From BCD1 sp965230565 (GTDB lineage Bacteria > Bacteroidota > Bacteroidia > Chitinophagales > Saprospiraceae), in NCBI GenBank assembly GCA_965230565.1, contig CBDDLH010000001.1, positions 124,001 to 188,000 of the forward strand: a DNA stretch of 64,000 bases, given 5' to 3'. The notes beneath the pieces are model-generated. The model was not told where the DNA came from and made no database searches. It saw nothing but the letters and a program-made list of their open reading frames with translations. Below, in pieces: positions 35,914-44,801 of the stretch; position 1 is the stretch's first letter; each line of letters starts with the position of its first letter. A program made the position numbers and the translations under genes.

Positions 35914-36219
35914 TTATTTCTCTTCTTTAGGTAATGCATCGACATTTTCCTTCACCTGATCCACAAATACCTTTGCAGGTTTAAAAGCAGGAATATAGTG
36001 TTCAGGAATAACGATCGCTTCGTTTTTCTTGATATTACGTCCTATCTTTTCGGCTCTTTTTTTAATAATAAAAGATCCAAATCCTCTGACATAAACGTTC
36101 TCTCCTGTGGCCAAAGTGCCCTTTACTTCTCTAAAAAAGGACTCTAAGGTAACTAATACATCTACTTTAGGTACTCCTGTCTTATCTGCAATAATAGCAA
36201 CCAAATCTGCTTTTCTCAT
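35914..36219 (-). CDS. HU-family nucleoid protein
   Basis: 101 aa. It has the HU/IHF fold: N-terminal helices (MRKADLVAIIADKTGVPKVDVLVTLESFFREV), GENVYVRGFGSFIIKKRAEKIGRN leading into the beta-arm, and the C-terminal IPAFKPAKVFVDQV helix. HU binds and bends DNA without strong sequence preference. The C-terminal extension ALPKEEK is slightly longer than in E. coli HU. It precedes the small mS38-like gene and rng on the same strand. Confidence 0.94.
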   Translation of the reverse strand: MRKADLVAIIADKTGVPKVDVLVTLESFFREVKGTLATGENVYVRGFGSFIIKKRAEKIGRNIKKNEAIVIPEHYIPAFKPAKVFVDQVKENVDALPKEEK

Positions 36220-36344
36220 TCTTATTGGTTGGTTTTTAGATAGTTATGAAATCACACCCCAATTCTTTCAAGGCGGGTGCAAATTTCGCATTTTTTTTAA
36301 TAATTCGAAATAATTATGCTTTTATTTTTCTATCAATCAGGATT

Positions 36345-36947
36345 TTATGGAAAAAAAGAAGAGTCTTTCAGCATTTCAAAAACCCGCAATCCTTTTTTGT
36401 GCAATTCCCGGACCTGGTCTACTTTCAGAATTTTGTTCCATTTGTAGAATATGAAGAAATAGTTCATGCCTTCCATACTCCAGTACTTCTCCAGGGTAAA
36501 AAACCGGAGTACATCCTCACTCATGACACTCCGGATAAGGCCTTCATCATCTCCTTTGACCAGGTATTGATCAGAAAAAGTAGGATATTCCACAAAATCG
36601 ATATCCTGCATGCCAAGCCGCTGACCGATCTTGTGGAAAAAATGCTCCGGCCGCATGGAAAAATGCGGGAGTCCCAATTGTTTGGAATCCACAAAGAAAA
36701 CAGTCTGCTTGATCCTGCGGGTCGAATTCCCGCCTCCAACCGTAAATTTATAATCAAATATGTGCAGGTGAGAATTCAACATCGAATCCTTGACCGAAAT
36801 CACATTGGAGATCCGTTTTCCATATCCCCTGCGAAACAACCTAAAGTCGGTAAGCAAATTAAGTATGCCCCATTCGTCCTTTGCCGAATAGTCCATCTGC
36901 AGCCGTGAGGCCAACTGTCTCATCTCCGAACTGCGATAAGTGGGCAT
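36345..36947 (-). CDS. Conserved protein of unknown function
   Basis: 200 aa, no signal peptide and no transmembrane helix. I recognise the style of a widespread bacterial hypothetical family with FFVDSKQLGLPHFSMRPEHFFHKIGQRLGMQDIDFVEYPTFSDQYLVKGDDEGLIRSV followed by a WSMEGMNYFFIFY strand, often described only as hypothetical. There is no catalytic motif. It sits 125 bp upstream of the HU gene on the same strand. Confidence 0.75.
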   Translation of the reverse strand: MPTYRSSEMRQLASRLQMDYSAKDEWGILNLLTDFRLFRRGYGKRISNVISVKDSMLNSHLHIFDYKFTVGGGNSTRRIKQTVFFVDSKQLGLPHFSMRPEHFFHKIGQRLGMQDIDFVEYPTFSDQYLVKGDDEGLIRSVMSEDVLRFFTLEKYWSMEGMNYFFIFYKWNKILKVDQVRELHKKGLRVFEMLKDSSFFP

Positions 36948-37159
36948 GTATATCTTATTTTATTAAAAAAATCACAAGTCCTCTTTTATCCAGGCTAAGG
37001 CTAAGGGATAAAAACTCAAAATTGCTTCTTCTTCATTCTACTCATTCTTCAAATACTTAATAAAAACAATTTTAAGAAAAGCCATTCAACCTTGTCATCC
37101 TTCCATTTTTCCTTTTTCACCCAATTTACCAAAAACAATCAAGCATTGAAGCATTATCA

Positions 37160-38446
37160 TTATCCGACCGTCACACCATTATATAATGGAAACCGCTCCA
37201 TGTATTGCTTTACCTCTTTTTCTGTAGCTTCAATGAGTTTTTCATTGTTGATATCATTGATCAAAGCATCGATCCATTCTACGGTTCTGACACAATCCGA
37301 TTCCTCAAACCCTCTGGTCGTCACGGCAGCCACACCGATTCGCACTCCTGAAGTTACCATAGGAGATTCGGTATCGAATGGAACCATATTTTTATTAACG
37401 GTAATGCCTGCCCGCACCAAGGCATTTTCTGCTTCCTTACCGGTAACGCCTTTTGAGCGCAGGTCGATCAGCATCATATGGTTGTCCGTTCCGCCGGAAA
37501 TGATCTGGTAACCTTTGTCTACAAAAGCTTGCGCCATCGCTTTGGCGTTGGCGATCACTTTTTTACCATATGCTTTGAATTCCGGTTGAAGCGCCTCGTG
37601 GAAGGCTACCGCCTTGGCAGCAATGACATGCTCCAGTGGTCCTCCCTGCATTCCCGGGAAAACGCCACTATTCAAAACTGCTGACATTTTGAGTGGATTA
37701 CCTTTTTTAGTTTTTCTGCCCCATGGATTATCAAAATTCTTCCCCATCATGATGATACCGCCTCTTGGCCCGCGCAGGGTTTTGTGAGTGGTGGAGGTCA
37801 CGATATGGCAATGTTCCATTGGATCATTTAACAATCCAGCAGCGATAAGGCCGGCTGGGTGAGCAATATCAGCCAGTAACAAAGCACCAACTTCATCCGC
37901 AATGGCTCTGAAACGAGCATAATCCCAATCTCTGGAATAGGCAGATGCTCCGCAAATGATCAGCTTTGGCTTTACCGCTTTGGCCTTGGCTTCTACTTTA
38001 TCCATATCAATGATGCCGGTATCTTTTTCAACCCCGTAAAAATGAGGTTTGAAAACTTTTCCGGAAAAATTCACGTGAGATCCGTGTGACAAGTGTCCTC
38101 CATGAGAGAGGTCAAAACCCAGGATGTTGTCGCCTGGTTGTAAAACTGCCAAAAATACCGCAGCATTGGCCTGAGCACCGGAATGGGGCTGCACATTTGC
38201 ATAAGCGGCGCCAAAAAGTTCCTTGAGCCTGTCAATAGCCAGTTGCTCAATCTGGTCGACGACCTCACAACCGCCATAATAACGACGACGAGGGTAACCT
38301 TCAGCATATTTATTGGTAAGGCAACTGCCCATAGCTTCGAGCACTGCCTGACTGGTAAAATTTTCGGAGGCAATCAATTCTACGCCATCCCTTTGACGAT
38401 CCAATTCCTGCTGAATCAGATCAAATATTACTTTATCGTGTTGCAT
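37160..38446 (-). CDS. glyA: Serine hydroxymethyltransferase
   Basis: 428 aa from the ATG at 38446 (MQHDKVIFDLIQQELDRQ). The frame continues upstream to 38578, but the extra 44 residues are not part of the family. Conserved motifs are NKYAEGYPRRRYYGG, the SGAQAN loop, DIAHPAGLIAAG, and the PLP-lysine segment VTSTTHKTLRGPRGG. The enzyme is cytoplasmic, converts serine to glycine and charges tetrahydrofolate with a one-carbon unit. The fused formimidoyltransferase-cyclodeaminase at 59338 feeds the same folate pool. Confidence 0.97.
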   Translation of the reverse strand: MQHDKVIFDLIQQELDRQRDGVELIASENFTSQAVLEAMGSCLTNKYAEGYPRRRYYGGCEVVDQIEQLAIDRLKELFGAAYANVQPHSGAQANAAVFLAVLQPGDNILGFDLSHGGHLSHGSHVNFSGKVFKPHFYGVEKDTGIIDMDKVEAKAKAVKPKLIICGASAYSRDWDYARFRAIADEVGALLLADIAHPAGLIAAGLLNDPMEHCHIVTSTTHKTLRGPRGGIIMMGKNFDNPWGRKTKKGNPLKMSAVLNSGVFPGMQGGPLEHVIAAKAVAFHEALQPEFKAYGKKVIANAKAMAQAFVDKGYQIISGGTDNHMMLIDLRSKGVTGKEAENALVRAGITVNKNMVPFDTESPMVTSGVRIGVAAVTTRGFEESDCVRTVEWIDALINDINNEKLIEATEKEVKQYMERFPLYNGVTVG

Positions 38447-39010
38447 CAGTATATTTTTTTGCAAAAGTAATTCTAAAAAAGATTTAATCGAAAATACCCG
38501 GGCACAAAGTGCATTTTGAGCCTGATCTTTTGGATTTTCCAAGTTAGCAAAAATTCCGGAAACGACTGAAACAAACAATCCGGAACTCTCTTTAATTTAC
38601 AGATAAACAAAAGTTACAAATCAACAAAATTAACAAATATAAAACCAAATAATCAAACCTTAACAAAATAATAATTCAAATGAAAGTTTTTTCATACATG
38701 CTTACCAAATAAAAATAAAGACCTAAATCATCGCCTGTTTATGACGGAAGTCATCGTTTACCCTTAAAAAGTGCCCTAATTTGCACCTCGAAAAACAGGC
38801 ATAACATGACCTGTAAAGAGAATGACCTTAGATTGAGATTATGGAAACTTCCGATTCTATCCAAAACCTTATAACTGCGGGGTTAATCCAACCCCGGAAA
38901 GTAGTGAACCGGCAATTTCCTGTCACTGATATTTTCACAAATAATTTACTTAACGTTTCTGGTAATCCCGATGGGGCATTACCTAATAGCATTATACAAT
39001 TAATAGAAAA
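38447..39010. other. Divergent intergenic region glyA / OFA transporter
   Basis: 564 bp with no gene. It contains the TGAC-N4-GTCA operator at 38742 and a promoter-like CTAATTTG, which would give the transporter message a leader of about 220 nt. I see no recognised riboswitch in that leader. Confidence 0.6.
38742..38783 (+). promoter_or_regulatory. TGAC-N4-GTCA operator and promoter of the OFA transporter
   Basis: TGAC-GGAA-GTCA (38742-38753) is a perfect Crp/Fnr-like palindrome. CTAATTTG (38776-38783) follows; its final G is 35.5 bp from the operator centre, nearly the same geometry as at the sulfur operon and the thioredoxin gene (36.5 bp). Confidence 0.55.
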
Positions 39011-40390
39011 ATGAAAGGTTTTAAAGTAACAAACAGGTGGTTGGTTGTAGTTGGAGCCGTGATGATCCAACTTGCATTAGGAGCAATATATGCATGGTCC
39101 GTTTTTACAAAGTTATTAACTGATCCTGAAGGAATTTATCAATTTTCAGCCTCCCAAACCGCCTGGGTATTCTCCCTGGGCCTGATCACTTTTGCCACAA
39201 TGACAATCCTTGCCGGTAGATGGCAGGCTAAAACAGGTCCCACCCTGATCGCATTTCTTGGTGGTCTCACCCTGGGAGCGGGTTATATACTTGGCGGGTT
39301 ATTCGGGGACACTTTTGTGGAGCAGATGATATACATCGGACTTATTGGAGGTGCCGGTATCGGGCTGGCATACGTAGTGCCGATTGCCGTGGGCATCAAG
39401 TGGTTTCCTGACAAGAAAGGTATGATCACCGGATTGGCAGTAGCAGGATTTGGATTTGGAGCTACTATCTGGGTAAAATTAGCCGGTTCATGGTTTGGAG
39501 GATTATTAAATACGACTAATGTTCTTGGCTTGCCAAGTGTACAAAGTGTCTTTTTCATATACGGAATTGTTTTTGCCGCTCTGGTAATTTTAGGAAGCAT
39601 GGTAATGGTCAATCCACCAGAAGGATATCGCCCCGAAGGATGGACACCTCCCGCACCAACAAAAACGCGCTCTTTTGGTAATACCGTTTTCCAGCCTAGA
39701 GAAATGCTTAGAACACGACAGTTCTACAGCTTATTTACTGTTTTCATGTTCTCTGCTCTTTCAGGTTTGATGGTTATTTACTGTATTAAACTATTTGGTA
39801 TCGATGCCTTACAACTGAATGGTATCGAAAATGCGGGGGTAATTACTGGAACAGCCATGGCCTGGTATGCAATCTTTAACGGTCTTGGAAGGATCGCGTG
39901 GGGTGCGGTATCTGACCGCATTGGACGAAAGAGAGCAATCATCACCATGGCATTACTCCAGGGTGTAATAATGCTCGCCATGTATCATGGTTTCATCAGT
40001 TTTGGTCTGGTTACCGGGTTTATCATTGCATCCTCCTTTGTAGGTTTTAACTTTGGTGGTAACTTCGCTTTGTTCCCTGCCATAACTGCTGACTTCTTTG
40101 GCAACAAAACCGTAGGGAAAAACTATGGCTTCGTATTTATTTCCTATGGTATTGCAGGTATTCTGGGACCACAATTGGCAGGAGTTTTCAAGGATGCTGC
40201 AGGGGGTGGATTTATGCCTAAGATATGGATGACTCCTTTCATCATTGCTGGAGCAACCTGTATCCTGGCAGCTATCATCATGTATTTCACCAATGCACCA
40301 AAACACAAAGTTGAACCGGTTGAAGCAGCAGAACCTTCATCAGAAACGCCGGAAGACAAAAAGAAACCTGCATTGGAGCCAGCGCTTTAG
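39011..40390 (+). CDS. OFA-family MFS transporter (OxlT-like)
   Basis: 459 aa with about twelve transmembrane helices. The opening NRWLVVVGAVMIQLALGAIYAWSVFTKLLT is characteristic of the oxalate:formate antiporter (OFA) branch. The MFS loop signature GAVSDRIGRKRA occurs between helices 8 and 9. OxlT exchanges oxalate and formate, but OFA members also carry pyruvate, lactate or other small acids, so the substrate is open. It is monocistronic, with a terminator at 40457 and a Crp/Fnr-type operator upstream. Confidence 0.9.
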   Translation: MKGFKVTNRWLVVVGAVMIQLALGAIYAWSVFTKLLTDPEGIYQFSASQTAWVFSLGLITFATMTILAGRWQAKTGPTLIAFLGGLTLGAGYILGGLFGDTFVEQMIYIGLIGGAGIGLAYVVPIAVGIKWFPDKKGMITGLAVAGFGFGATIWVKLAGSWFGGLLNTTNVLGLPSVQSVFFIYGIVFAALVILGSMVMVNPPEGYRPEGWTPPAPTKTRSFGNTVFQPREMLRTRQFYSLFTVFMFSALSGLMVIYCIKLFGIDALQLNGIENAGVITGTAMAWYAIFNGLGRIAWGAVSDRIGRKRAIITMALLQGVIMLAMYHGFISFGLVTGFIIASSFVGFNFGGNFALFPAITADFFGNKTVGKNYGFVFISYGIAGILGPQLAGVFKDAAGGGFMPKIWMTPFIIAGATCILAAIIMYFTNAPKHKVEPVEAAEPSSETPEDKKKPALEPAL

Positions 40391-40694
40391 AGGGTTTCAA
40401 AAGAGATTATCATGGTATCAAAAAAATGAAAAATCAATAGTTTTTGAATAAGCACAAATGGTGTCGAAAGGAGGAGTTTTTCGGCACCATTTTTTTATGC
40501 TGCAAACGCTGATATCCTTTTGGATAAAACACTCCTTTAAGCATTATAAACACCTGGAATTCCCCACAAATCCTTCCAAAATTGAAAATCCATATTATAA
40601 ATGCCTGCCAAATACTTCAATATTTAGATATTTGTAGTTTGTACAATAAGTAAATGCCAAACCGGCTTATTGACCGGCAAATAATAAAAGCTGC
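40391..40694. other. Spacer between OFA transporter and amylomaltase genes
   Basis: 304 bp containing the transporter terminator (40457-40497) and AT-rich DNA that should carry the amylomaltase promoter. No gene was seen. Confidence 0.6.
40457..40497 (+). terminator. Rho-independent terminator after the OFA transporter
   Basis: A 12-13-bp stem with one G-U pair (ATGGTGTCGAAA with TTTCGGCACCAT) ends in a run of seven or eight T, 66 bp after the stop. Confidence 0.88.
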
Positions 40695-43400
40695 ATGAAC
40701 CTACGCTTAAAGACACAATACAATACGATCCCCGGCCAGCAAATTTACGTTTCAGGAAACTCGAAGATCCTGGGCAACTGGAATTTATCCAACGCGGTAA
40801 AAATGAACTATAGCACCGGCGGTCATTGGTCGGTAGAAATCGAAATACCGGACAGCCCCAAACAGTTGGAATACAAATACGTCATGGTAGACGATCAGGG
40901 CAATACCTCCTGGGAATTCGGAGACAACCGTGTCATTTCCAGAACGGGAAAAAAGCCGGCCGCCATTCATGCCGAAGAAACCTGGCACGCACCTTCAAAA
41001 GAAGAAAAGCCGCTGTACACCTCTGCTTTCACCCGGGTCGTAATGCATCCGGATGGCCTTCAAAAGCCATCAGTAAGCCAAGCCAAACAACGACTGGAAT
41101 TTCGTATCAATGCCCCAAGAGTTTCAACCGGCTTGCAGGTATGCATTCTCGGGAACCACAACAAATTAGGCAACTGGAAAAAAGACAAACCGCTTCTACT
41201 CGATTGCGGTGATCACTTCCCTCTTTGGAAAGGCAGCATCAGCATGGCCGGACTTAAGTTTCCCCTTGAATACAAATACGGGCTTTACGATCCGGCAAAA
41301 AAGGAAGTGGTCAAAATTGAGGAAGGTATTAACAGGTTCATTGCCAAACCAGCGTTTGATGAAAAAGAGTTTCTCTACATAAAATCCGATGAAGGTTTTC
41401 GCCACATTTCCGGAAACTGGAGAGGTGCAGGTGTAGCCGTTCCTGTATTTTCACTCAAAACCCAAAAAAGTTTCGGCGTTGGTGATTTCAAAGACCTGGT
41501 AGACTTTATCGACTGGGCCAGGCAAACAGGACTGAAAATGGTACAGATCCTGCCCATCAATGAAACCATTGCCTCCCACAACTGGCTGGATTCCTATCCT
41601 TATAAGTCCATCTCTGTAATGGCCCTTCATCCCATGTACCTCAACCTCGACTCCATGGGAACACTGAAGGACAAAAAAGAACAGAAAAATTTTCAAGACC
41701 TCCAGGAAATTCTCAATGCGGAACTCCATGTCAATTACCCAAAGGTAATGACGTGGAAATCCCGATATTTCAAAATGCTCTTCGATCAGGAAAAAGCATC
41801 CTTTTTTGAATCGGAGGATTATAAAAAGTTTTTCGAAGCCAATAAATCCTGGCTGGTCCCGTATGCAGCTTTTGTCTATCTGCGGGATAAAAACAGCAGC
41901 CCCGATTTCAGGCAATGGGGTAAATACAGCACTTATAAAAAAAGTGCAATATCCAAATTGTGCAGCCCTTCTTCCAAAGCATGGGATGATATTGCCATCC
42001 ACTATTTCATCCAGTATCACCTGGACAAGCAGATGAAGGAAGCTGCGGAGTACGCCCGTAAAAAAGGCATTGTCTTAAAAGGAGATATTCCTATCGGCAT
42101 CAGTCCAAACAGTGTTGAAGCGTGGACGGAGCCGCATTTATTCAATCTCGATGCTCAGGCCGGTGCTCCGCCGGATGATTTTGCCATCAAGGGGCAAAAC
42201 TGGGGTTTCCCTACCTACAATTGGCAGGAAATGGCCAAGGAAGATTACGCCTGGTGGAAAAACCGCCTCCAGAAGATGGCCGATTATTTCGACGCCTATC
42301 GCATCGATCACATCCTCGGTTTTTTCAGGATCTGGGAAATTCCGCTGGACGCGGTGGAAGGCACTTTGGGTTATTTCAATCCCGCATTGCCCCTGACTGC
42401 TCATGAAATTTCCTCCTACGGCATTCCATTTGATTATGAACGAATGGTTAAGCCTTACATTCGGCATCACCTGCTACACGGTATTTTCGGAATTCATACG
42501 GAAGAAGTTATTCACCAATATCTTGAGGCTGACGGTTACGGAACTTATCGTATGAAACCGGCTTTTGATACCCAATTAAAGGTAAACCAACACTTCCTGG
42601 CCGATAAGGAGGAAGAAGATCTTTCAGATAAGGAAAAACTGATCCGGGATGGTTTGTTCCAACTCATCGGCAATGTATTATTCATCCAAACGGGAGACGA
42701 TGAATGGCATCCGAGGATCACCCTTCAGAGCACGTCTTCATTTGCAGAGCTGGACGGTTATATCAAACATCAGCTGGAGGAATTATACATCCATTATTTT
42801 TACAAAAAGCACGATGACTTCTGGTATCAGAAGGGTATGGAAAAACTTCCCGCAATCATTTCTGCCAGTAATATGCTGGTTTGCGGTGAAGACCTCGGTA
42901 TGGTGCCTGACTGCGTACCGCCGGTGATGGACCAACTGGGCATTTTGACCCTGGAGATCCAGCGCATGTCCAAAAATCCCAAAGTCAAATTCGCGCACCC
43001 TGCAGATGCACCATATCTTTCCGTTTGTACAACGTCGACTCACGATATGGCCACTATCCGTGGCTGGTGGGAGGAAGACAGAAAACTGATCCAGGATTTT
43101 TACAATAATGAATTGGGTAATTTTGGTACGGCGCCGTTCTTTGCCGAACCATGGGTGTGCGAACAAATGATCGTACAACACTTATATTCACCTGCGATGT
43201 GGGTCACCATCCCCATCCAGGATCTCATAGCCATCGACGGAGACTTCCGCTGGAACGAGACACATCTGGAACAGATCAATGATCCCAGCAATGTGCGGCA
43301 CAAATGGCGCTTCAGAATGCATCAGTCCGTAGAAGACCTGAAGAAAGCGAATAAATTCAATAGTGTATTAAAGAGTCTGGTGGAACGATCCGGAAGGTAA
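40695..43400 (+). CDS. malQ: 4-alpha-glucanotransferase (amylomaltase, DPE2-like) with two CBM20
   Basis: 901 aa, much longer than E. coli MalQ because two N-terminal CBM20 starch-binding domains are present (IYVSGNSKILGNWNLSNAVKM, about 1-110, and VCILGNHNKLGNWKKDKPLLL, about 135-240). The GH77 barrel follows (about 250-890). Catalytic residues are visible: nucleophile Asp538 in YRIDH, acid/base Glu732 in CGEDLG, and the STHDM motif with the third Asp. This layout is that of plant DPE2 and Bacteroidota amylomaltases, which transfer glucosyl units between maltose or maltodextrins and larger glucans in the cytoplasm. Confidence 0.95.
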   Translation: MNLRLKTQYNTIPGQQIYVSGNSKILGNWNLSNAVKMNYSTGGHWSVEIEIPDSPKQLEYKYVMVDDQGNTSWEFGDNRVISRTGKKPAAIHAEETWHAPSKEEKPLYTSAFTRVVMHPDGLQKPSVSQAKQRLEFRINAPRVSTGLQVCILGNHNKLGNWKKDKPLLLDCGDHFPLWKGSISMAGLKFPLEYKYGLYDPAKKEVVKIEEGINRFIAKPAFDEKEFLYIKSDEGFRHISGNWRGAGVAVPVFSLKTQKSFGVGDFKDLVDFIDWARQTGLKMVQILPINETIASHNWLDSYPYKSISVMALHPMYLNLDSMGTLKDKKEQKNFQDLQEILNAELHVNYPKVMTWKSRYFKMLFDQEKASFFESEDYKKFFEANKSWLVPYAAFVYLRDKNSSPDFRQWGKYSTYKKSAISKLCSPSSKAWDDIAIHYFIQYHLDKQMKEAAEYARKKGIVLKGDIPIGISPNSVEAWTEPHLFNLDAQAGAPPDDFAIKGQNWGFPTYNWQEMAKEDYAWWKNRLQKMADYFDAYRIDHILGFFRIWEIPLDAVEGTLGYFNPALPLTAHEISSYGIPFDYERMVKPYIRHHLLHGIFGIHTEEVIHQYLEADGYGTYRMKPAFDTQLKVNQHFLADKEEEDLSDKEKLIRDGLFQLIGNVLFIQTGDDEWHPRITLQSTSSFAELDGYIKHQLEELYIHYFYKKHDDFWYQKGMEKLPAIISASNMLVCGEDLGMVPDCVPPVMDQLGILTLEIQRMSKNPKVKFAHPADAPYLSVCTTSTHDMATIRGWWEEDRKLIQDFYNNELGNFGTAPFFAEPWVCEQMIVQHLYSPAMWVTIPIQDLIAIDGDFRWNETHLEQINDPSNVRHKWRFRMHQSVEDLKKANKFNSVLKSLVERSGR

Positions 43401-43484
43401 GGAAGTTGAAACACATAGCCACAAAGTACATATAGATGAAAATTTGAAAAACAAAAACTATATGTTCTATGTGTTAAATATTCA

Positions 43485-44129
43485 TCACTCAATTATTATT
43501 TGCTCTCCAAGATATTTTGGTTTTTTACCAAATATCAGGTCAAGAATCATTTTGTTTCGGGCAAGTTTTTCACGGATTTGCACTTTGAATCCATAGGCAA
43601 GGCTGACATCTTGCGCATTATACCCGATGGCATCGACACCTTTTTTTGAGGCAATAAACAAAGCCCTTTCATTATGGAATGGTTGCGAGATGACGGTTAA
43701 CTTTTCCTGACCGAAAATGGCTTTACTTCGAACTATAGAATCCAATGTCCTAAAACCAGCATAATCCAGAAAAATCTTTTCTGCCGGTATTCCTTTTGAA
43801 ACCAGATCATTTTTTATCGTAGTAGGTTCGTCATAATCCTTACGGCTATTATCTCCACTGACAAGGATGAATTCAACCTTTCCTGCTTTGTAAAGTTTTA
43901 CCGCCGCATCAATCCTGTATTTATAAAAGAGATTGAGTTGTCCGGAACTAAGGTATTTTGCAGTACCCAATAATAACCCCACCTTATTCTTCGGAATATC
44001 CTCCGTTGAATTATACAACTTTTCAGATGCTGCTTTCACTACTATTTTATCAAAACCCAATGTCAGGACAATTCCCGCAAGGAACAAAAACACCGACCAT
44101 TTAAAAATGGATTTCAATCGTTTTTTCAT
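43485..44129 (-). CDS. SanA/YdcF-like DUF218 membrane protein
   Basis: 214 aa from the ATG at 44129 (MKKRLKSIFKW); a start at 44153 would overlap the upstream gene. One N-terminal transmembrane helix (about 10-28) is followed by a DUF218 domain: VGLLLGTAKYL, YRIDAAVKLYKAGKVEFILVSGDNSRKDYDEPTTIKNDLVSKGIPAEKIFLDYAGFRTLDSIVR, VISQPFHNERALFIA. SanA-type proteins affect envelope permeability and vancomycin sensitivity; their reaction is unresolved. Confidence 0.88.
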   Translation of the reverse strand: MKKRLKSIFKWSVFLFLAGIVLTLGFDKIVVKAASEKLYNSTEDIPKNKVGLLLGTAKYLSSGQLNLFYKYRIDAAVKLYKAGKVEFILVSGDNSRKDYDEPTTIKNDLVSKGIPAEKIFLDYAGFRTLDSIVRSKAIFGQEKLTVISQPFHNERALFIASKKGVDAIGYNAQDVSLAYGFKVQIREKLARNKMILDLIFGKKPKYLGEQIIIE

Positions 44130-44133
44130 AATT

Positions 44134-44724
44134 TCATTTGAGCCACCATCCATTTTCTACATTAAACTTGTACTGCCTCGGAACACTTGAAACTCCTAAT
44201 ATTAAGCCTCCACCAATCTGAACTACTCCGGATATCAACAAGTTTCCTCTACTGGTTTTATCTGGAACAACAGCCATACTTATCAGTGTGCCCACTCCAG
44301 AAACCATTAAAAATGCTCCAAAATTCCCCACCCTTCTCCTCCTTTTTTCAGCTTTTTGTGATTTATAAAAATGCATCACCTCCAGATCCTTTACCGAAAA
44401 AGAAAATTCCGATGGGGTTTTAAACTCATGGATATCATTCCAGTAAACAGACTTTTCCCAATTGTTGTGACTATGATAATTAGTTAAGCCTACAGTGATA
44501 CTGTCACCTGAAATTCTAGTTACGCTACCAAATAATTCAATATGGCCATCTCCAATACCTTTTTTAGCTTCATCATTTAGTTTAAACCAATAATGCCCTG
44601 ACATATCAAAGGAACGATCATTATGTCCATCAGATATCGTCAACTCCTGAGCAAAAGATACCACACCAATGCAAAGCATCAGGCCCAATAAAAAAATTCT
44701 GTTCATTTGAAAATTCGTTTTCAT
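44134..44724 (-). CDS. Exported protein with C-terminal hydrophobic pair, unknown function
   Basis: 196 aa from the ATG at 44724; the frame reaches 44772 but there it runs into a heptamer array, and an ATG at 44706 is equally possible. A signal peptide ends at VVSFAQ. The central part (HYWFKLNDEAKKGIGDGHIELFGSVTRISGDSITVGLTN) resembles an OB- or SH3-like fold, and the C-terminal third holds two glycine-rich hydrophobic segments. Probably in the envelope. Its stop is 4 bp before the SanA-like start, suggesting an operon. Confidence 0.7.
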   Translation of the reverse strand: MKTNFQMNRIFLLGLMLCIGVVSFAQELTISDGHNDRSFDMSGHYWFKLNDEAKKGIGDGHIELFGSVTRISGDSITVGLTNYHSHNNWEKSVYWNDIHEFKTPSEFSFSVKDLEVMHFYKSQKAEKRRRRVGNFGAFLMVSGVGTLISMAVVPDKTSRGNLLISGVVQIGGGLILGVSSVPRQYKFNVENGWWLK

Positions 44725-44763
44725 TTGATGAAAAATCTCATGTCGATTTCTTTGCGAAATCAA

Positions 44764-44791
44764 ACCAGTCACTAGAAACCAGCAACTTGTA
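44764..44791. repeat. Heptamer array ACCAGTC/ACTAGAA type
   Basis: Four 7-bp steps between the acyl-CoA ligase gene and the exported-protein gene, the same family as at 13616 and 52218. Its overlap with the extended ORF at 44772 argues against that start. Confidence 0.6.
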
Positions 44792-44801
44792 ACCTAAATC
44801 A

